In this document: in pieces, positions 22,998 through 46,980 of the stretch
How the letters are laid out: each line of letters begins with the position of its first letter
Position numbering within the stretch: position 1 is the first letter of the stretch
NCBI RefSeq assembly: GCF_041146795.1
Contig: NC_135173.1
Coordinates: forward strand, 69,044,751-69,108,750
DNA: 64,000 nucleotides
Direction of reading: 5' to 3'
Source: Maylandia zebra
Lineage: Eukaryota > Chordata > Actinopteri > Cichliformes > Cichlidae
The notes under the pieces: model-generated
What the model was told of the DNA's origin: nothing
The model's input: only the letters and a program-made list of their open reading frames with translations
Database searches by the model: none
Program-made: the position numbers and the translations under genes

Positions 22998-23640
22998 CCT
23001 TCAGACGGAGCGTTCACACCAAGCACGAAGGGAAGCTTTCACGCTGTGACATCGAAAACGAGACAACAAGAAGAGAGGCGAATGCGTTTTGATCCAATAA
23101 ACAATGTATTCACCCGATCCTGCTGGCAGGAAGTATGGAGAGAGCTCAGACGGACGCCAGAGGAATCGCAACGCGAATGAGGCGGGAGTCGCACTTTGAG
23201 CCAAACTGTGGATCCATCACACAGCTGAGAGAGTGCCATGGTTGCCTGTGCAGTTTGGCGCCAAAGTAAAGGAGAAACAAGTTGTCGAGGCAAAAATTTA
23301 CCAAAAGTTCATTTCTACGATGGATGGCGGTTGGCTGAAGGGGGTTTTGAAAGAGGTGAGTCAATGTGCGAGGGTCTTATTGGACATCCTTCTTACTCAC
23401 GACATCTTGCTCTGATGAGCTGATCGTACTGAGCTAACCGCCGCCATGCTTTTCAGCAGTTCAGCCCGAAATGCAGCGAAAGAGACGGGATTCAGACGAA
23501 CGTAGATGGCTTGAAAGTGTCAAAAACAGGCCTTTGACTCTTTGCAGGCAGTCAAACGGAGCAACACGGGGACGTGAATGCTGCACACAGCGAGGTGAAA
23601 CTTTGCTCTGTGGTTCGTGTGAACGCAGCTTTGGATCGGC
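22998..23640. mobile_element. DNA-transposon-like MITE with GCGTTCACAC ends
   Basis: The left block GGAGCGTTCACACCAAGCAC and the right block GGTTCGTGTGAACGCAGC are inverted relatives that carry the GCGTTCACAC word common at the ends of a teleost MITE group. The interior has no conserved protein. The boundaries are approximate. Confidence 0.5.
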
Positions 23641-23899
23641 GTGGGAAGCCTTACAGGGAGCGTTCCTCGTCCTGGATCTGCCTTCATGAGGAAACACCTG
23701 CAGATGCTTGGGCATGGTCTCGGTGACCTTTGACCTGGTCAGTAAGTCGTCATTGATGGATTCGTGGCGCTGTGATACAGACTATGAGCCGGTATGATAG
23801 CTAATAACTTCCTGTGGTTGCTACATTGGACTCAGAGGCGTAGATGGACGCGTGATGGCGGCTGATGTTCTGCAGAAGCTTGGTGGTGCGTCCCCAGCT

Positions 23900-34882
<10,983 letters not shown>

Positions 34883-37750
34883 CCTGGGGATGGGTTCGCC
34901 ATCGTCCTTCATCACGTGGCCCGACGCCATCGGGAACCAGTGAGTGTACGAGTACCAGGACTCCAGCCTGTCGCTCTGCCGCCGCTCAGGAGGACGAAGA
35001 GGAGGATGCTGCTGCTGATGCTGCTGGAGCTGTGAGCCGCTGCCGACCCGCCTCCTCAAAAATACTCCCCCAGGAGGGGGAGGGGGGGGGGGGTAAGCTC
35101 CACCCACAGCAGTCTCCAGGTGGGCGGAGACTTTGGCAGCAGAGTGACATCATTAGAGCACACATAGCAGCTCAGAGACACACCTGAACACAAACACACA
35201 CTCATTTTCACATCTCCTTGAGGACATTGAGCTGATGTAACACTTTACCTGCTGTCTCACTCTAACCAATAGGAGCTAATGCCTGACCCCAACAATGACC
35301 TAACCACAGCTGAGGACCGCCATTTGGTCCTCCCAATTACTGGTCCCCACAAAGATGTTTAAAGGAGCACACACACACGCACACAGGGACCTGCGTGTTT
35401 AAAAGCAGTGAGATTGTGATATTAATGCCACGTTATGCCCCTGAATAATGACTGTGAATTATTATGTAGTTTTAGTTTGCATTATTCTCCTGAGTTACAT
35501 TTGTTAAACTGCATTACATTAGGCTGCTGGCTTATTGTGAATGAATGATATTGTTTATGATGCATGATACTGCTGAGGTATAAGAAATACTGTTTTCAGA
35601 GTCAGGACCTTGTTTTCTGATAATAGAGGAGACAGAGAGCTTCTGCCTGGTAAAAGGTCAGAGTGCATTTGGAGGTTGAGACACACACACACAGTAGTTA
35701 GACTCATGTTTAGGTAAGAGTTCAAATAATAGTTTGCAAAAGCTTGTGATGCAAAATTGTGTCTGCCTAAGGGACAGTTTGCTCCAGGAGATAAGCGAGA
35801 GTTATTAACAGGAAGCACCTGGCCTCGAGACGGAGAAGATGTCCTTTTAAATGTGTCGAAAGTCGTCAACAGAACATTAGTGGTGTTGAAACGTATGCAT
35901 GTGTTGTATCTGTTTGACGCGTGAGGGGGCGTCATAAACAATACCCTGATGTTATGAAAACAACTGCTTGTGTATCGTTGGGCGGAGATCGATGCTGTCG
36001 GCGTGCAGTGTTCATGTCCCCACGCGTGTGTTCATTAAATCATCCTAACTCTCCTGGACCAATCGTTGTCTTTGTGCTCACCCTCAATATTTCAACTCGT
36101 AACACCCTGACACACCTGGTCACCCCACCTGAGCGATTTCCCGCTGACGTCGAGTGTCATGTGACAGGTAGGACATAAAGAGTAAGAAAGGCTCCACGGC
36201 TCCGCCCTCTCCGGCTTGGACGGACCATACAACTCCCGCAGGTGAGGGGCGTGTTTCCTGCTCTCACACACCTTAAATACCTGCCTATGTTCATAAATCC
36301 TGTCACACAGCTGACCTTCACCCACAGAAAGTCATGTGACCACAAATCAAACATGATTCCCACCTGTACATCCTGCTGTGGCCCCGCCCCCCCGACTGCC
36401 AGACATCAGAGAGGGTGGTTTGGTTCGACTGTAAACATCTGCAGCTCTCGGCCTAATGAGCTTTGAGTCTGGAATGGCGCCGTGCTCTGATTGGTCGTTT
36501 CAGATCTTAAACTTCAGTTTGAGGTTTCATCAGCTGTGGGCACAGAGGAGCGGAGTCCTCTATTAAACCTGTGGGCGGGCAGGTGATGGACGGCTGATGG
36601 TTGGCTGATAAACGGCCATGATGGCAGCCGCGGTTATCAGCGTGCGGAGACAATTTCCTGCCACACAGGAAATGAAAGCTGCATCGGGAGGAGCCGCGGC
36701 TGCTTTGTTCCTGAGGCTTTATGAGCTGATTGCAGGTGATACCTTCATCTTCCTCCTCCTCCTCGTCGCCTTTAAAACCAAACTTCTCCAATCTAAGGAG
36801 GCAAGGAGGGGGAGGTGGTGAGGGGGAGGTGGAGGAGGAGGAGGAGGCCAGGAGATATCTGACAGTCGCATGAAAGCAGCTGAGGTGACATTTGGAGCAA
36901 ACGGGAGGAGGCGTGACATTTATGAAGATGAATCGAATCATTTCCTCACATCGATGCAAGCAGAGCAGCTGCCCTCCACCTCCCCTCCCACTCTGACTGT
37001 GCAGTGGCGCAGCTCTCTGATTGGAGCTTGGCCCTGCAGGTGTGTTTTCCTTCTGCGTGTGACACAAAGCGAAAACGTCCGCGCGAGCATCATCGTAAAT
37101 AATCTGGCCTCCCGTGACGAGCTGCGATGCTGTGTCCAGCTGTGGTCTCCATGGTTACTGACAGGTCAGCTCCAATAAGAGAGAGAGATGGCACTCAGTC
37201 CTTAACGTATTTTAAGGTGGAAGCAGACCTACAGCTGCTGATATTTATGAGGACAAAGTTCAGCGTGTGTGGGTGGAGGTGAACATGGTGCAGTCGGACT
37301 CAGTGTCCCCGTATGCTGAACCGTCCCAGCAGCAGCGACCACAACACGCGCAGGATGTTTGATTGAATTCGGTAAATCCTGAGTGTTTGACTCACATACA
37401 CCACAGATTTCAGACAAACTGAGCCTCAGGATTCAAAGAAGTGTTTGTGCTGACGTCGGTGAATACGACCCCAGACGCTCCTCCTCTCAACGCCAGCCTC
37501 GTTCATATCATCTCCACAAATCGAAGAGGATTTAGTTTTTGTAGTCCGCCTTCAGCACCCTGTAGTTTCAACATGCGTCACGTTAAAGAGCAAAGGGTGT
37601 ATTGCACCACTTCACCTCACTACAAGCAGCAGGCGATTTTAGACCCAGACAGGCCTCAGGGCTGTGTGCTGCTACATCATTGAGTCTACAGGAGGTGGAG
37701 GCCCTGAACCACTCAGGACTCCACCCAGCCACCTGTGGCATCAGTGCCTA
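34883..37750. other. Intergenic, upstream of tph2
   Basis: This should hold the tph2 promoter and 5' UTR. A Gly/Pro-rich frame continues upstream of the tph2 ATG to about 35100 but shows no family conservation. GGA/CCT-rich purine-pyrimidine tracts lie near 36750-36850. I find no further gene. Confidence 0.4.
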
Positions 37751-38735
37751 GTAGGGGTGCAACGATACACAAAATTCACGGTTCGGTTCGATACTTTGGT
37801 GTCACGGTTCGATATTTTTTCGATACAAAAAAAATGTTCATGCTTTTTAATTTGTCATTTATTAAAATTATAAATATATATTTTAACTCAAACGTGCAGT
37901 TTTTAAATTTAATGTTGCTGAAACAACAAAGTAAAAAAATAAATCCAATGGAGAAATCTCTCATCTTTGGAAAAGAGTTTATTACAGAGAAATGTCTCTT
38001 TCCAAAATAAAAGCTCTACTATACGCTTCTTCTGGGCTATATTCTCAGCAGCATATTAAACATATCAGGTCCCCATAAGGAGAATCCTGTGCTAACGGCT
38101 GTCTAAATGACTCGGGTAAAGTTTGTAGCATGCTGCTTGTTGTTTTTGTCTTTGCACTAGGATGATGTCGGAGTAAATGTGCAGTCATATTCGTTGTGTT
38201 CCCACTAGTGCTGTCAGCGTTAATCTGAAATGACGTTAACGCCACAACACGGCAAATCTCCGTTAACGAGCTACCGCGGATCGCCCCGTGCGTGGGGCTG
38301 GACGGCCAACACGTTAATGAGTTAACTGCGCTAACGCACTAGCTCCCACCCATGTAATTGAGCATTGCGTGGCACATCCAACATACTGTTTTACTTTAGT
38401 CCATGACTCGCTTACCTTCAGGGTCATACGTCACATGAAAACCAAAATAGTTCCAAACGCCACATCTGAATGAGAGTGGGGGAGGTCCATGTTGCAAGGA
38501 GAGCTTAACTTCTGTCTCGCTAGCTTGTGCTGCGCTCAGTGGATCTGCGCTCGACAGTGCAGCCTAGGCGGAGTAGTCGAACGCAGATTCACTGAGCGCT
38601 CAACACAGACAGCATTGTCAGAAGGAAAGTTGATAAAATAAATTACAAATGTTGTATTGTTCGATACATATGCGTACCGAACCGAAAGCACTGTATCGAA
38701 CGGTTCAATATCGGTACCAGTATCGTTGCACCCCT
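37751..38735. mobile_element. hAT MITE, TIR TAGGGGTGCAACGATAC
   Basis: The left end GTAGGGGTGCAACGATAC and the right end GTATCGTTGCACCCCT are inverted repeats. The flanks AGTGCCTA (37743-37750) and AGTGCCTG (38736-38743) are a 7/8 target duplication. The sub-terminal regions carry repeated CGGTTCGATA words. No transposase is encoded. A smaller element is nested at 38206-38341. Confidence 0.85.
38206..38341. mobile_element. 136 bp hAT-like MITE nested in the larger one
   Basis: The ends TAGTGCTGTCAGCGTTAA and, inverted, TAGTGCGTTAGCGC are similar. The flanks GTTCCCAC (38198-38205) and GCTCCCAC (38342-38349) match 7 of 8. GTTAACG words recur inside. Confidence 0.7.
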
Positions 38736-38979
38736 AGTGCCTGGGTAAGGCTACAGCATTACGGAGCTGTGTCCTCGTTACATCAGGCAGGCGATGCAGA
38801 CCAAAGAGCTCTACTGCACCACCTGTTAGCGTTCCTCAGGTGGAGCCATGCTGGACGCTGAGGTCGTCTGCACTCACAACATGAACCAGATTCAGTGTTT
38901 CAACCCTGAGAGGAAACTGTGTGTGTGAGTGTGATCCAGATGTCACAGCTGAGACGGTTTCACGCTGCAGGAAACAAAC

Positions 38980-38985
38980 TTTATT
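38980..38985 (-). terminator. tbc1d15 polyadenylation signal (AATAAA on minus)
   Basis: TTTATT on plus, about 550 bases past the tbc1d15 stop codon on minus. The implied 3' UTR contains a long (GT)n tract at 39408-39468. Confidence 0.5.
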
Positions 38986-39404
38986 TCTTTGGTTTGTTCG
39001 CCGTCGTCATGGTGACAGAAGCTGATGACGTGGAGTCTTTAATCTGATCTCAGTACAGAGAAAAACGTCAGAGCGCCAACAGGAAGAGGAACACAGGCAC
39101 CTCCTGTCAACAGAAAGAGCTCCTCCCTCTGTCACTGCATGGCCAATCAGGGCTCTTGTTGGCAGAACTTCCTGGATCTGAAGCCTCATTCATTCAAACT
39201 ACAGCCAGACAACTGCTCCACCCTAACCCTATCTTTAACATATCTGTAACACTCAGGAGGCGGAGCCAACAGGTGAATGATTGCTCAGTCACTGGTTGGC
39301 TCCACCTCCTCTTCATCAGGATGAATGAGGCTTCAGAGTGGAGGAATGCCCGATTAGAGCCGCACGATACAAGAAATTACAAAAATAAGATTCTTAATAA
39401 TCTC

Positions 39405-39407
<3 letters not shown>

Positions 39408-39468
<61 letters not shown>
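39408..39468. repeat. (CA)n microsatellite in the tbc1d15 3' UTR
   Basis: About 30 CA units on plus, read as (GT)n in the tbc1d15 transcript if the 3' UTR extends to the signal at 38980. Confidence 0.95.
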
Positions 39469-39470
<2 letters not shown>

Positions 39471-39531
39471 CCTCCAGTGAGGCGGGGCCACAGATTCACC
39501 CCGCCCACACACAGTCCATCTCCACTCTTCA

Positions 39532-41422
39532 CTACGATACAAAGGCCCCTCTGCCACTCTGCTCGCAGCTGCTTTCTCTCGAGTGTCCGTTGGAGACGCC
39601 AACCTCCCGCCGAGCTGCTCCGGAAGTCGCCGCCGAGCCGCAATCGGTCGAGCCTGCACGGCGAGACTCGACGTCAAAGCCCAAGATGGTGGCGACAGGG
39701 CGAGGGAGGTCCTGAGGAGGAGCAGACAGGTCAGGGTGAGGGGTCAGATGGACGTACCATGACAGAAGACGCTCCCTGCACTCACCTTGCAGCTCCTGAT
39801 CTGCAGACAGATGCCCTCAGCTTTCTGCAGGATCTCCTCGATGTCCAGCTTCATGGAGAGCTCGTTGATGTGCTGAAACACACAGGTCGGTGAACAATCT
39901 CAGGTGTGCACAGATCTCCGGGCAGCTTTGGGGCGATGCTCACCTTCAGGATCTCGTTGAAGCCGTAGTTCTCCTCCATGATCTTCTGCTTCTCTGAGTC
40001 CAGGATGGCGCAGCACACCAGCAGGTGAAAGTTCTCACAGGGCAGCCCGGTCCACATCACCTGAGGATGAACCACACGTGAGACCACAGGAAGAACGACA
40101 CCTGTCAGCACCTCCGACCCCGCAGGAGGACACCAACCTCCCAGAGCCGCAGCACGTCCACGAAGCTCAGTTCCCTCTTGAACCTGATGAGCAGCCAGCG
40201 GAAGCAGAAATACAGGTATCCTGAATCCTGAGACTCTGAGACACAGACAGAGGGGGCGGAGTCATTCAGAGCCGCCGCTATTCACAGCAAACACACACGC
40301 ACAGCTGCAGGCGGCGTACCGAGGTAGTTCCAGAAGGCAAGGTCGAGCAGCCTGAGCAGCGAGCTGAGCTGGATCAGCTGAGTCTTCATGCCCTGCATCT
40401 GCTCCTCAAAGTTCTCGTGCTGCAGGACACACGGCGGTAAATCAGCACGCGGTTAAACGTCCGAGCTGTCAGAGCAAAGATCAGACTCACCATCTGGTCC
40501 ATGAAGGCCACGAAGCACCAGAAAGCCTCGACCTCATTCTCCATGACGTAGAGGATGGGCGACAGCAGGTCGCTCATGCCCTGAACGTAACCTGCAACAC
40601 AGAGAGCTTCCTGTCACGACCAGGAAACGGGAAGCGGCGCCGTACCTGCGGAGGCAAAGCGTTCGCTCACCCAGGTCGAAGTCGTACATGCAGTAGGTCA
40701 TGAGGATGTCGTGCAGCAGGACCAGGCCCGGGTTGTCGATGCCCTCGTAGAAGCGGTTCGTTCGGTCTGTTCGGTTCACGTCCTTCTCTGAGAGCGCAGA
40801 CACATACGTCACATGACCTTTGACCTTTACCCCCTCACGGCAAGCTGTACCACCCAACTCAGAAGACCAAAGCGGTCGTTGCTCAACTCCCGCAGCTCTC
40901 CCTCCACCTCACCGCGGCAGTAACTGAGCATTCACTCGAGTACCTCACTGAAGTACTGCGTTCACTCCCCGTACTGCAGTATTTCACACGTAAAAACTCC
41001 TTTAACTTTACAGGTAACGCCTCAGATCTGATCCCGGCGACAGTGTTACGATCTCACCCACCTGCTGCACCCGACTCCACGCTGACATCATCTCCAGCAT
41101 CAGAGCAAGAATCAATCGCTCATCAATGCTTCTGATTCTTTGGCACATCAAACATCACAAACACCTTCAAATGTGACGTCATCCACCCGCTACACTGGAC
41201 TGCTCTCCATCAGGAGCCCCGCCCAAATAACCAAACAAGGCCTGAGCCGAGGTGCTGCTCACCGATCAGACTGCGGTAGTCTCTCAGTCTGGAGTTCCTC
41301 CTCTCCTGCTCCTCACTCACAGATTTCCACTGCAGCTTCATCCTGAAGTATTCATCACTGACACACACACACACACACACACCCCTCATGTTAACATGAT
41401 ATACACACCAGTCAGGGTAATC

Positions 41423-41461
<39 letters not shown>

Positions 41462-44400
41462 TTTTCTCTCTCTGCAGGGTCTTCCTCTCCTCGTGCGTGC
41501 TCTCCCAGGGATAATACCCCAGCAGGAACTTCCAGGCCTCCTTCCTGAGGGCGTGGCACAGACCCTGCAGACGACACAGACGCGTCAGGGCGTGGTCTCT
41601 GCTCGTTTCAATCAGTGTCACAGGTCAAAACACCAACGAGTGCTTTACAGTAAACTCAGGCATAAAAACCAAAGTGAAGATCAAACAGCCCAAAACTGAA
41701 TAAATGAGTGATGCTGCTAAGAATCACGTCAGCTGATTGGTTCAGAGCTGGACACACCCACAGACACGTACGTACCCCCTTGAAGACGGCGTGTTTCAGG
41801 TCTGGGACATCCTTCATCCTCCCGTCTGCATCCTGGTGTCGCGCCCAGTCGTCTGCAGTCAGCGGCGACTTCCTGCTCACCTCGGGCCTCGTGCCCAGGT
41901 CGATCTGACGGGGTCAAAGGTGAGCAAAGAGCATCACACGGCTGACACACCCGCTGCCACGCGTCTGCCTAACAGCCAATCACATTAGACCCCTCACCCT
42001 GGTGATGACCTCGAAGCCCGGCTCTTCCTGCTGGTTGATCTCCAGCCCCGGGATGACCTCGCCCAGCAGGTCGGCCACCTCCTCTGGGGGGCGCTGTTGC
42101 TGCTCCTCCATCCCCCGCAGCGCGTCGAATAAGTAGTTTGTGACTTTGGAGAAGCCGCCGAGCGTGGTGACGTACGGGTCCCGCTTGAACTTCTGCAGGA
42201 GACAAACGCAGAGCTCATCAGCCGACGGACGCCGGAACAAGATGGAGCGCACGACTCCAAACGTCATCTGAAAATAAATCCTACGACGTGTTTTCACAGA
42301 CAGAATTCTACGTGTGAAACCAGAGCAGCCAACAGCCCACCGCAGCGACCTCGCTCACAAAACCAACACACAGATTTATTTAGTTTGAAATAAATGCGCT
42401 GATGCACAGCAGCTTCCACAGAAACATCTGCGTGAAGATCACACGTTAATGTGTCCGTTTAAATCACCATGGTAACAGCTGCTGAACCCCTCACTCACTA
42501 TGAGGACCATGTGATGCTCACACTTTTATGTGCAGCATGTTTCCGTGCGACAGAGTCCCTGTGCGCACGTCGCCGCACTCCATGACGTTGACACGTCGCA
42601 TGCTAAAACCTCATAAATGTGTTTTTGTACCTGCAGTACACCACAGGAAGCTGTGGGGGCAGCATCGCTGCATCACCTGCCCAGACTGCACTCAGCACAC
42701 AAATAATCGAAGAGAAATCAGACAGGTTAATCGACGACCAAATAATCTATAGTTGCACCCCCGTGTGCGCGCGTGTGCGTGCATGTTTGTGCATGCGAAT
42801 CCAGATGTTTGAGCCTAACAGCTGGCAGTGAGAGATGGTTAAACTTCTTACGTGAACCAGGCCGAAGTTGTTGTCGTCCAGAAGGTTCTCGAAGGACTGC
42901 GACAGAGCTTTGTTTGGCGTGCTGACCAGCAGGCACGTGTGGTCGCTGGGAGACCTGCAAACAGGAAACATGTGACCTCAGTAACAGCTCACAGGATCAA
43001 CGCCGGCCTTCTGATAACAAACGGGTGCTTATTATTCACGGCGCGAGCGGCAAATCAGACATCAGAGGAAGCGCTCGTCTCTTTGGGGTGTACAGATTCT
43101 ATCAGCCAATCAGCAGGCAGCACGTGGGCGGGACGTCATTATGAAGCCTGATAAGAACTTTAATAACAGCTATCTGCCCCCGCCTCACCCGATATTTGGA
43201 TCAGAGGGACGGGAACGCTGCCGCACGCCTGTGGAAATCAGCCATTAGCATATAAATGACCCGAGAGAGCGGCGCCGGCGCCAAATCCCCCCGCAGCCCC
43301 CACCCCAAGGTGGAGTAACATTTATATGTCTTCCTGACTGAGAGTAACTTGAATAAACTGTCTGTGACACAAACACCAATAACTTGATCTGTATGTGAAC
43401 CTGACCAGCCCCCCCCCCCCCCCCAAACAAAACAAAACAAAAAACAAAAAAAAACAAAAAAAAAAACAGCCCTCCTTGAGGTGGAGGGCGGGGTCAGAGC
43501 TTAACATCAACCGCTGGACTCACTCTGTGAGCAGAGCGAACCTCCTCAGGCTGTCCAGGAACGCTCTGCTGCCACCCTGGTGGAAGTGCAGATGTGGCAG
43601 CGGGGTGGAGGAGTCCTTCAGCTGCAGGATGATGAAGGTCCAGCCCTCCTCCCTCACCGTGACGGAGCGGAGGTCACTGACACTGAAGGCGAAGGCCAAG
43701 CGGCTCCTCTCGTGGCTGCTGTTGAGAGAACCTGGAGACAGGAAGCAGGGATTAGAAAAAACAGGGATTTCAAAATAAAAGCTCAGATCAGCCGATGCAC
43801 CCGTCTGGCTCAGGCTGCTGAGAGTCTTCACGACCTGCAGATGCAGCCCGGCAGCTCGAGGCTAGGCTGCAGTCGACAGCATTAAAATTCCTCATCGCCT
43901 CTGAAGCTGAGTCACGTGATTCCAACATGCCGAGCAGGTTAAAGCAGCCGCTCACCCTCCATGTTGGAGCTCCGCCTCTTCCTGAACGACACGGCGTTCA
44001 CCATGTCCCACTCTGTCTCGTAGCTCAGCTGAGCCTCCAACAGCTGCTGAGACTGTGGACGGTCCCCTGGACACTGAGCCCACTCCACCACCGAGCTCGA
44101 GTCCTGCGCACACACACTCTTAAATCACCTTTACATGAATTTTTATGTTTTTTTTGGTTTGTTTAAAAATCTGTTCTTGGAAACTTTGAAGTTTGAATGT
44201 AATCAAATCAGGAAATTCGGTTTGTTGATACTCAATTTGAGTCAATAAAGTTGAACTCTACTGAGTGGGAGTATTTGGACAAACCTTCCCAGCACAGAGC
44301 ATGTTTGAGGGGTCGACGCCGTCCTCCAGAGGTCTATACTCCACCACGATCTCGGCGTCCTGACGGCGAGGACACACATTGACACATTACTTCATCGATC

Positions 44401-45363
44401 AATCAAACAAATCACAGGAGCGTTCAGGAAGAAAGAGCGCTTCTGTTCCGATCGCATAGATCTATAAACAATCAATAACAGTGACAAACCGGAGCTTTAT
44501 TCCAGCCAATCATGTGCAGTTTAACAGGTCTTTGATTAAGCAATCAGGTTATCACCCTGGTATCAAACATGCTGCTGGTGTGTGAGGATGTTTTTCTCTT
44601 CAAGTCGTTCCATCGCAGAGACATTCTGATACTTAATCGATGACCAGGCTGACTAATCGATACCAGAGTGTGTCGGGACTGTTACCTTTTCAAGGATCCG
44701 GAGGGTTCCTGAAACCAGGAAGTCTGGCTCGATCTCCTCATCACTGCTGGGATGGAGGAAGACTCCCTCGTGTTCAAATATCACCTGTGGAGCAGAGTCA
44801 CAGTGAGGTCAGCTGAAGGATCAATACAGCAGGCAGGAAGTCTGATCACATCACATGACGTCTGAGGACTCAGGGCATTGTGGGAAAAATAACCTGCGAT
44901 ACAGCGAGAAGGTGGCACACCTGTTCACACCTGTGCCACCCGCAATCAGAGCTTCAGATAAAACCACTGATCAATACTAATCAAAACAAATCAATCAGGT
45001 TCCCCTGAGATCAATCACGCAAACTTGAAGCGGTCTGCTGAGGTTCACCGGTCCGCCCAGGGACCACTGCACGCTAGCTTAACCCAGCCTGTCCCCTGAG
45101 AGCCCCGACCCTCAGCCCTACGCCGACCGCAGACAGCGTCCGGGCCGGAGAGGCGGACAGAGGCCGGCGGATAGCCGCCTCCCGAGGCAGCTGCGGTCGG
45201 TGAGCTCAGTGGCTATCCGAGCAGCGGCGGCGCAGAGCCGGAGGACAGAGCTCCCGGCCCGACAGGACGGAGCTCTCTTCTCCCCGCCGCGGAGCTCCGG
45301 CCTCCGCGGCAGAATCCCGGAAACGCGATCATGTTTTACCTTGAACGCAGGCTCCGCCGCCAT
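39532..45363 (-). CDS. tbc1d15: TBC1 domain family member 15 (Rab GAP)
   Basis: TBC1D15 is a GTPase-activating protein for Rab7. It acts at lysosomes and, through Fis1, at mitochondria, where it shapes mitophagy. Coding exons on minus are 45363-45340, 44784-44686, 44359-44285, 44103-43956, 43731-43524, 42954-42852, 42192-41998, 41904-41776, 41564-41461, 41357-41263, 40787-40671, 40591-40491, 40419-40320, 40235-40138, 40060-39944, 39872-39786 and 39711-39532. They give 659 residues in phase throughout, close to the shorter human isoform. The TBC domain keeps the arginine finger (EKDVNRTDRTNRFYEG) and the glutamine finger (YVQGMSDLLSP), so GAP activity is expected. The start MAAEPAFK is in a GC-rich region. 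The C-terminal 59 residues are Ser/Arg-rich and unlike the human tail. Intron 9 is unusual (see findings). Confidence 0.96.
41358..41460 (-). other. tbc1d15 intron 9 with (AC)17 ... (GT)11 ends
   Basis: In the sense strand this 103-base intron starts GT and goes at once into (AC)17. It ends with (GT)11 followed by CAG. There is no pyrimidine tract at the acceptor other than the GT run. The two repeats are complementary and can pair, leaving a loop of about 40 bases. Comparable (AC)m-(GT)n introns have been described in fish. Confidence 0.85.
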
Positions 45364-45410
45364 GTCTGGACTCACTCTCCCAATGACGACGGAAGCTCAC
45401 GTGACCACCA
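45100..45410. promoter_or_regulatory. GC/CpG-rich tbc1d15 start region
   Basis: A CpG-dense stretch surrounds the first coding exon and the start of intron 1, typical of a housekeeping promoter. No TATA box is visible. The exact transcription start cannot be set from sequence. Confidence 0.45.
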
Positions 45411-45563
45411 ACTTCCAAAACACAACCGACAGCTCAGCTTCCGGTTTAAAAAGGTCAGCTTCCGGTTAGAACCACGCCCACTTCAACGGGTCAGCTGACG
45501 GCCCAAAAAAAAAAAAGACAAAAGAAGTAAAAACTGACAAACGCACGGATAGATGTTACAGCC

Positions 45564-46424
45564 CAGGGGCGGATCTAGAGAGATTTTCTTAGGGTGGCAA
45601 AGTCGAAGCCCCCCCCCCAAACACTCATGGTTACATACGGTTACATGATTCAAATGCAGTAAGTATGCACGTTTTTCATATAAATATAGTCGATAACTTA
45701 ATTATTGTCTGTAGCCCACATGATTACACACTTTAGTTACATAAAACATGTGAGTTTTGATGCTATGTACTGTATAGCCTGTATGATAAATAAATATGTA
45801 GCCCAATAAGTATAAACTCCAGAAAGCTACACAACATGGGGCGCTTCATTTACAAACACAAGTCTAACTTAAGTTTCACTGTTTTTGTTAGAAAACAGTC
45901 ACATTGTTGCAGCTTAAATTACACAAAATGTCAGAAATCTGCACCGTCATGAACAAACATGTAAACCTCATTTTTCATGATTTGTTGGATGAACCCTGAG
46001 GTCTGAAATACAACCGGACATTTGTGACTCCTTTGAGTTTACGTTTGTATTTCACCCTCAGATTGTTTCATTTTATTTTTCCCCCATTGCCTTGTTTGGT
46101 ATCTTTTCAACTCAACTGAATTTATTTTTTTTACTTTCTTTTTATTGTTTTCTTTAAACATTATACAGGGGGGTAACAACAAAACAAAACAACAACAACA
46201 AAAAGATAAATACAACAGGTAGGATAACAAAACAAACCCATGTTGGATCTCCTTGTTTCTACAGTTTGATCATTTCTCATTATCAGTGTGTTGGTCTTTA
46301 TCCTGTTGGGTTTATGTACTCAGTCCATTTCTCCCACTTTTTATGGTATTGATCTTCCTGAGTCCTTATTCTGTAGGTCAATTCTTCCATAGTTTGTATT
46401 TCATCTATAATTTTGATCCATTCG
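45564..46424. mobile_element. hAT-type non-autonomous transposon, copy 3, right half missing
   Basis: It has the CAGGGGCGGATCTAGA left end and follows copies 1 and 2 closely. It carries the same L1 fragment as copy 2 (from about 46115), and breaks off inside that fragment at about 46424. No right terminal repeat follows. It shares the L1 insertion with copy 2 but not with copy 1. Confidence 0.85.
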
Positions 46425-46980
46425 TTAACTAACTACTTAATTAACGCTCTACGTCTCTGACCTCTGCTCCTCAGTCGGTTTCTTTCTGGTCTCAGTTTGT
46501 CGAGGACGCAGACTGGATAAAGGTCAGTAACAAAGTGAAGAGATTTTATTTGGAAAATTCACCTTTACTCAGTTGTTATGGAATCATGTCACTACGTTCA
46601 TCTCTAACAGCATCTTATCAAAATCTTTTCTACCAAAACGTATTTTGGTTTAGACTTTAGTGAGAGACTCTCATTAATCAAACTCCACATCCATAAATGT
46701 GACTTCTCCACTCTCAGGACAGAATCGGAACAATTTGTTCCTCTTACAACAAGAAAGCTTTAAAACCATTAATAATCTCACGGTGTCTCTCGCCTTTCCC
46801 TGTTTGAATCTGCATTTCTGTCCTATTTATTTGTACATACTCTTCCACTGTATCATAATTTTGCACTACAATTTTACATCGTGCAGTTTTCTGCTTTTTG
46901 TTGAAGATTCTGTTGAAATAAAGTTGGAGAAAAAATTGTTTCTTTCATGAGCAACACATCCCGACATTTCAAAATAAAGT
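46425..46980 (+). repeat. Probable LINE 3' fragment
   Basis: A short plus frame reads LIKLHIHKCDFSTL near 46676-46720, which resembles the C-terminal LxKxHIHKxxF motif of L1-group ORF2. An AATAAAG signal follows near 46916. It replaces the missing right half of hAT copy 3. The boundaries are approximate. Confidence 0.45.

Noticed and set aside
36507-37067. 186-codon minus frame upstream of tph2
   Set aside because: Low-complexity Pro/Ser/Glu sequence produced by GGA/CCT tracts; no conserved block.
39156-39893. 245-codon plus frame with a long His-Thr run
   Set aside because: The run is the (CA)n microsatellite, and the rest is antisense to the last tbc1d15 exons.
46475-46524. Exon-like piece reading SVSFWSQFVEDADWIK between AG and GT
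   Set aside because: No neighbouring exon or family match; it lies in repeat-derived sequence.
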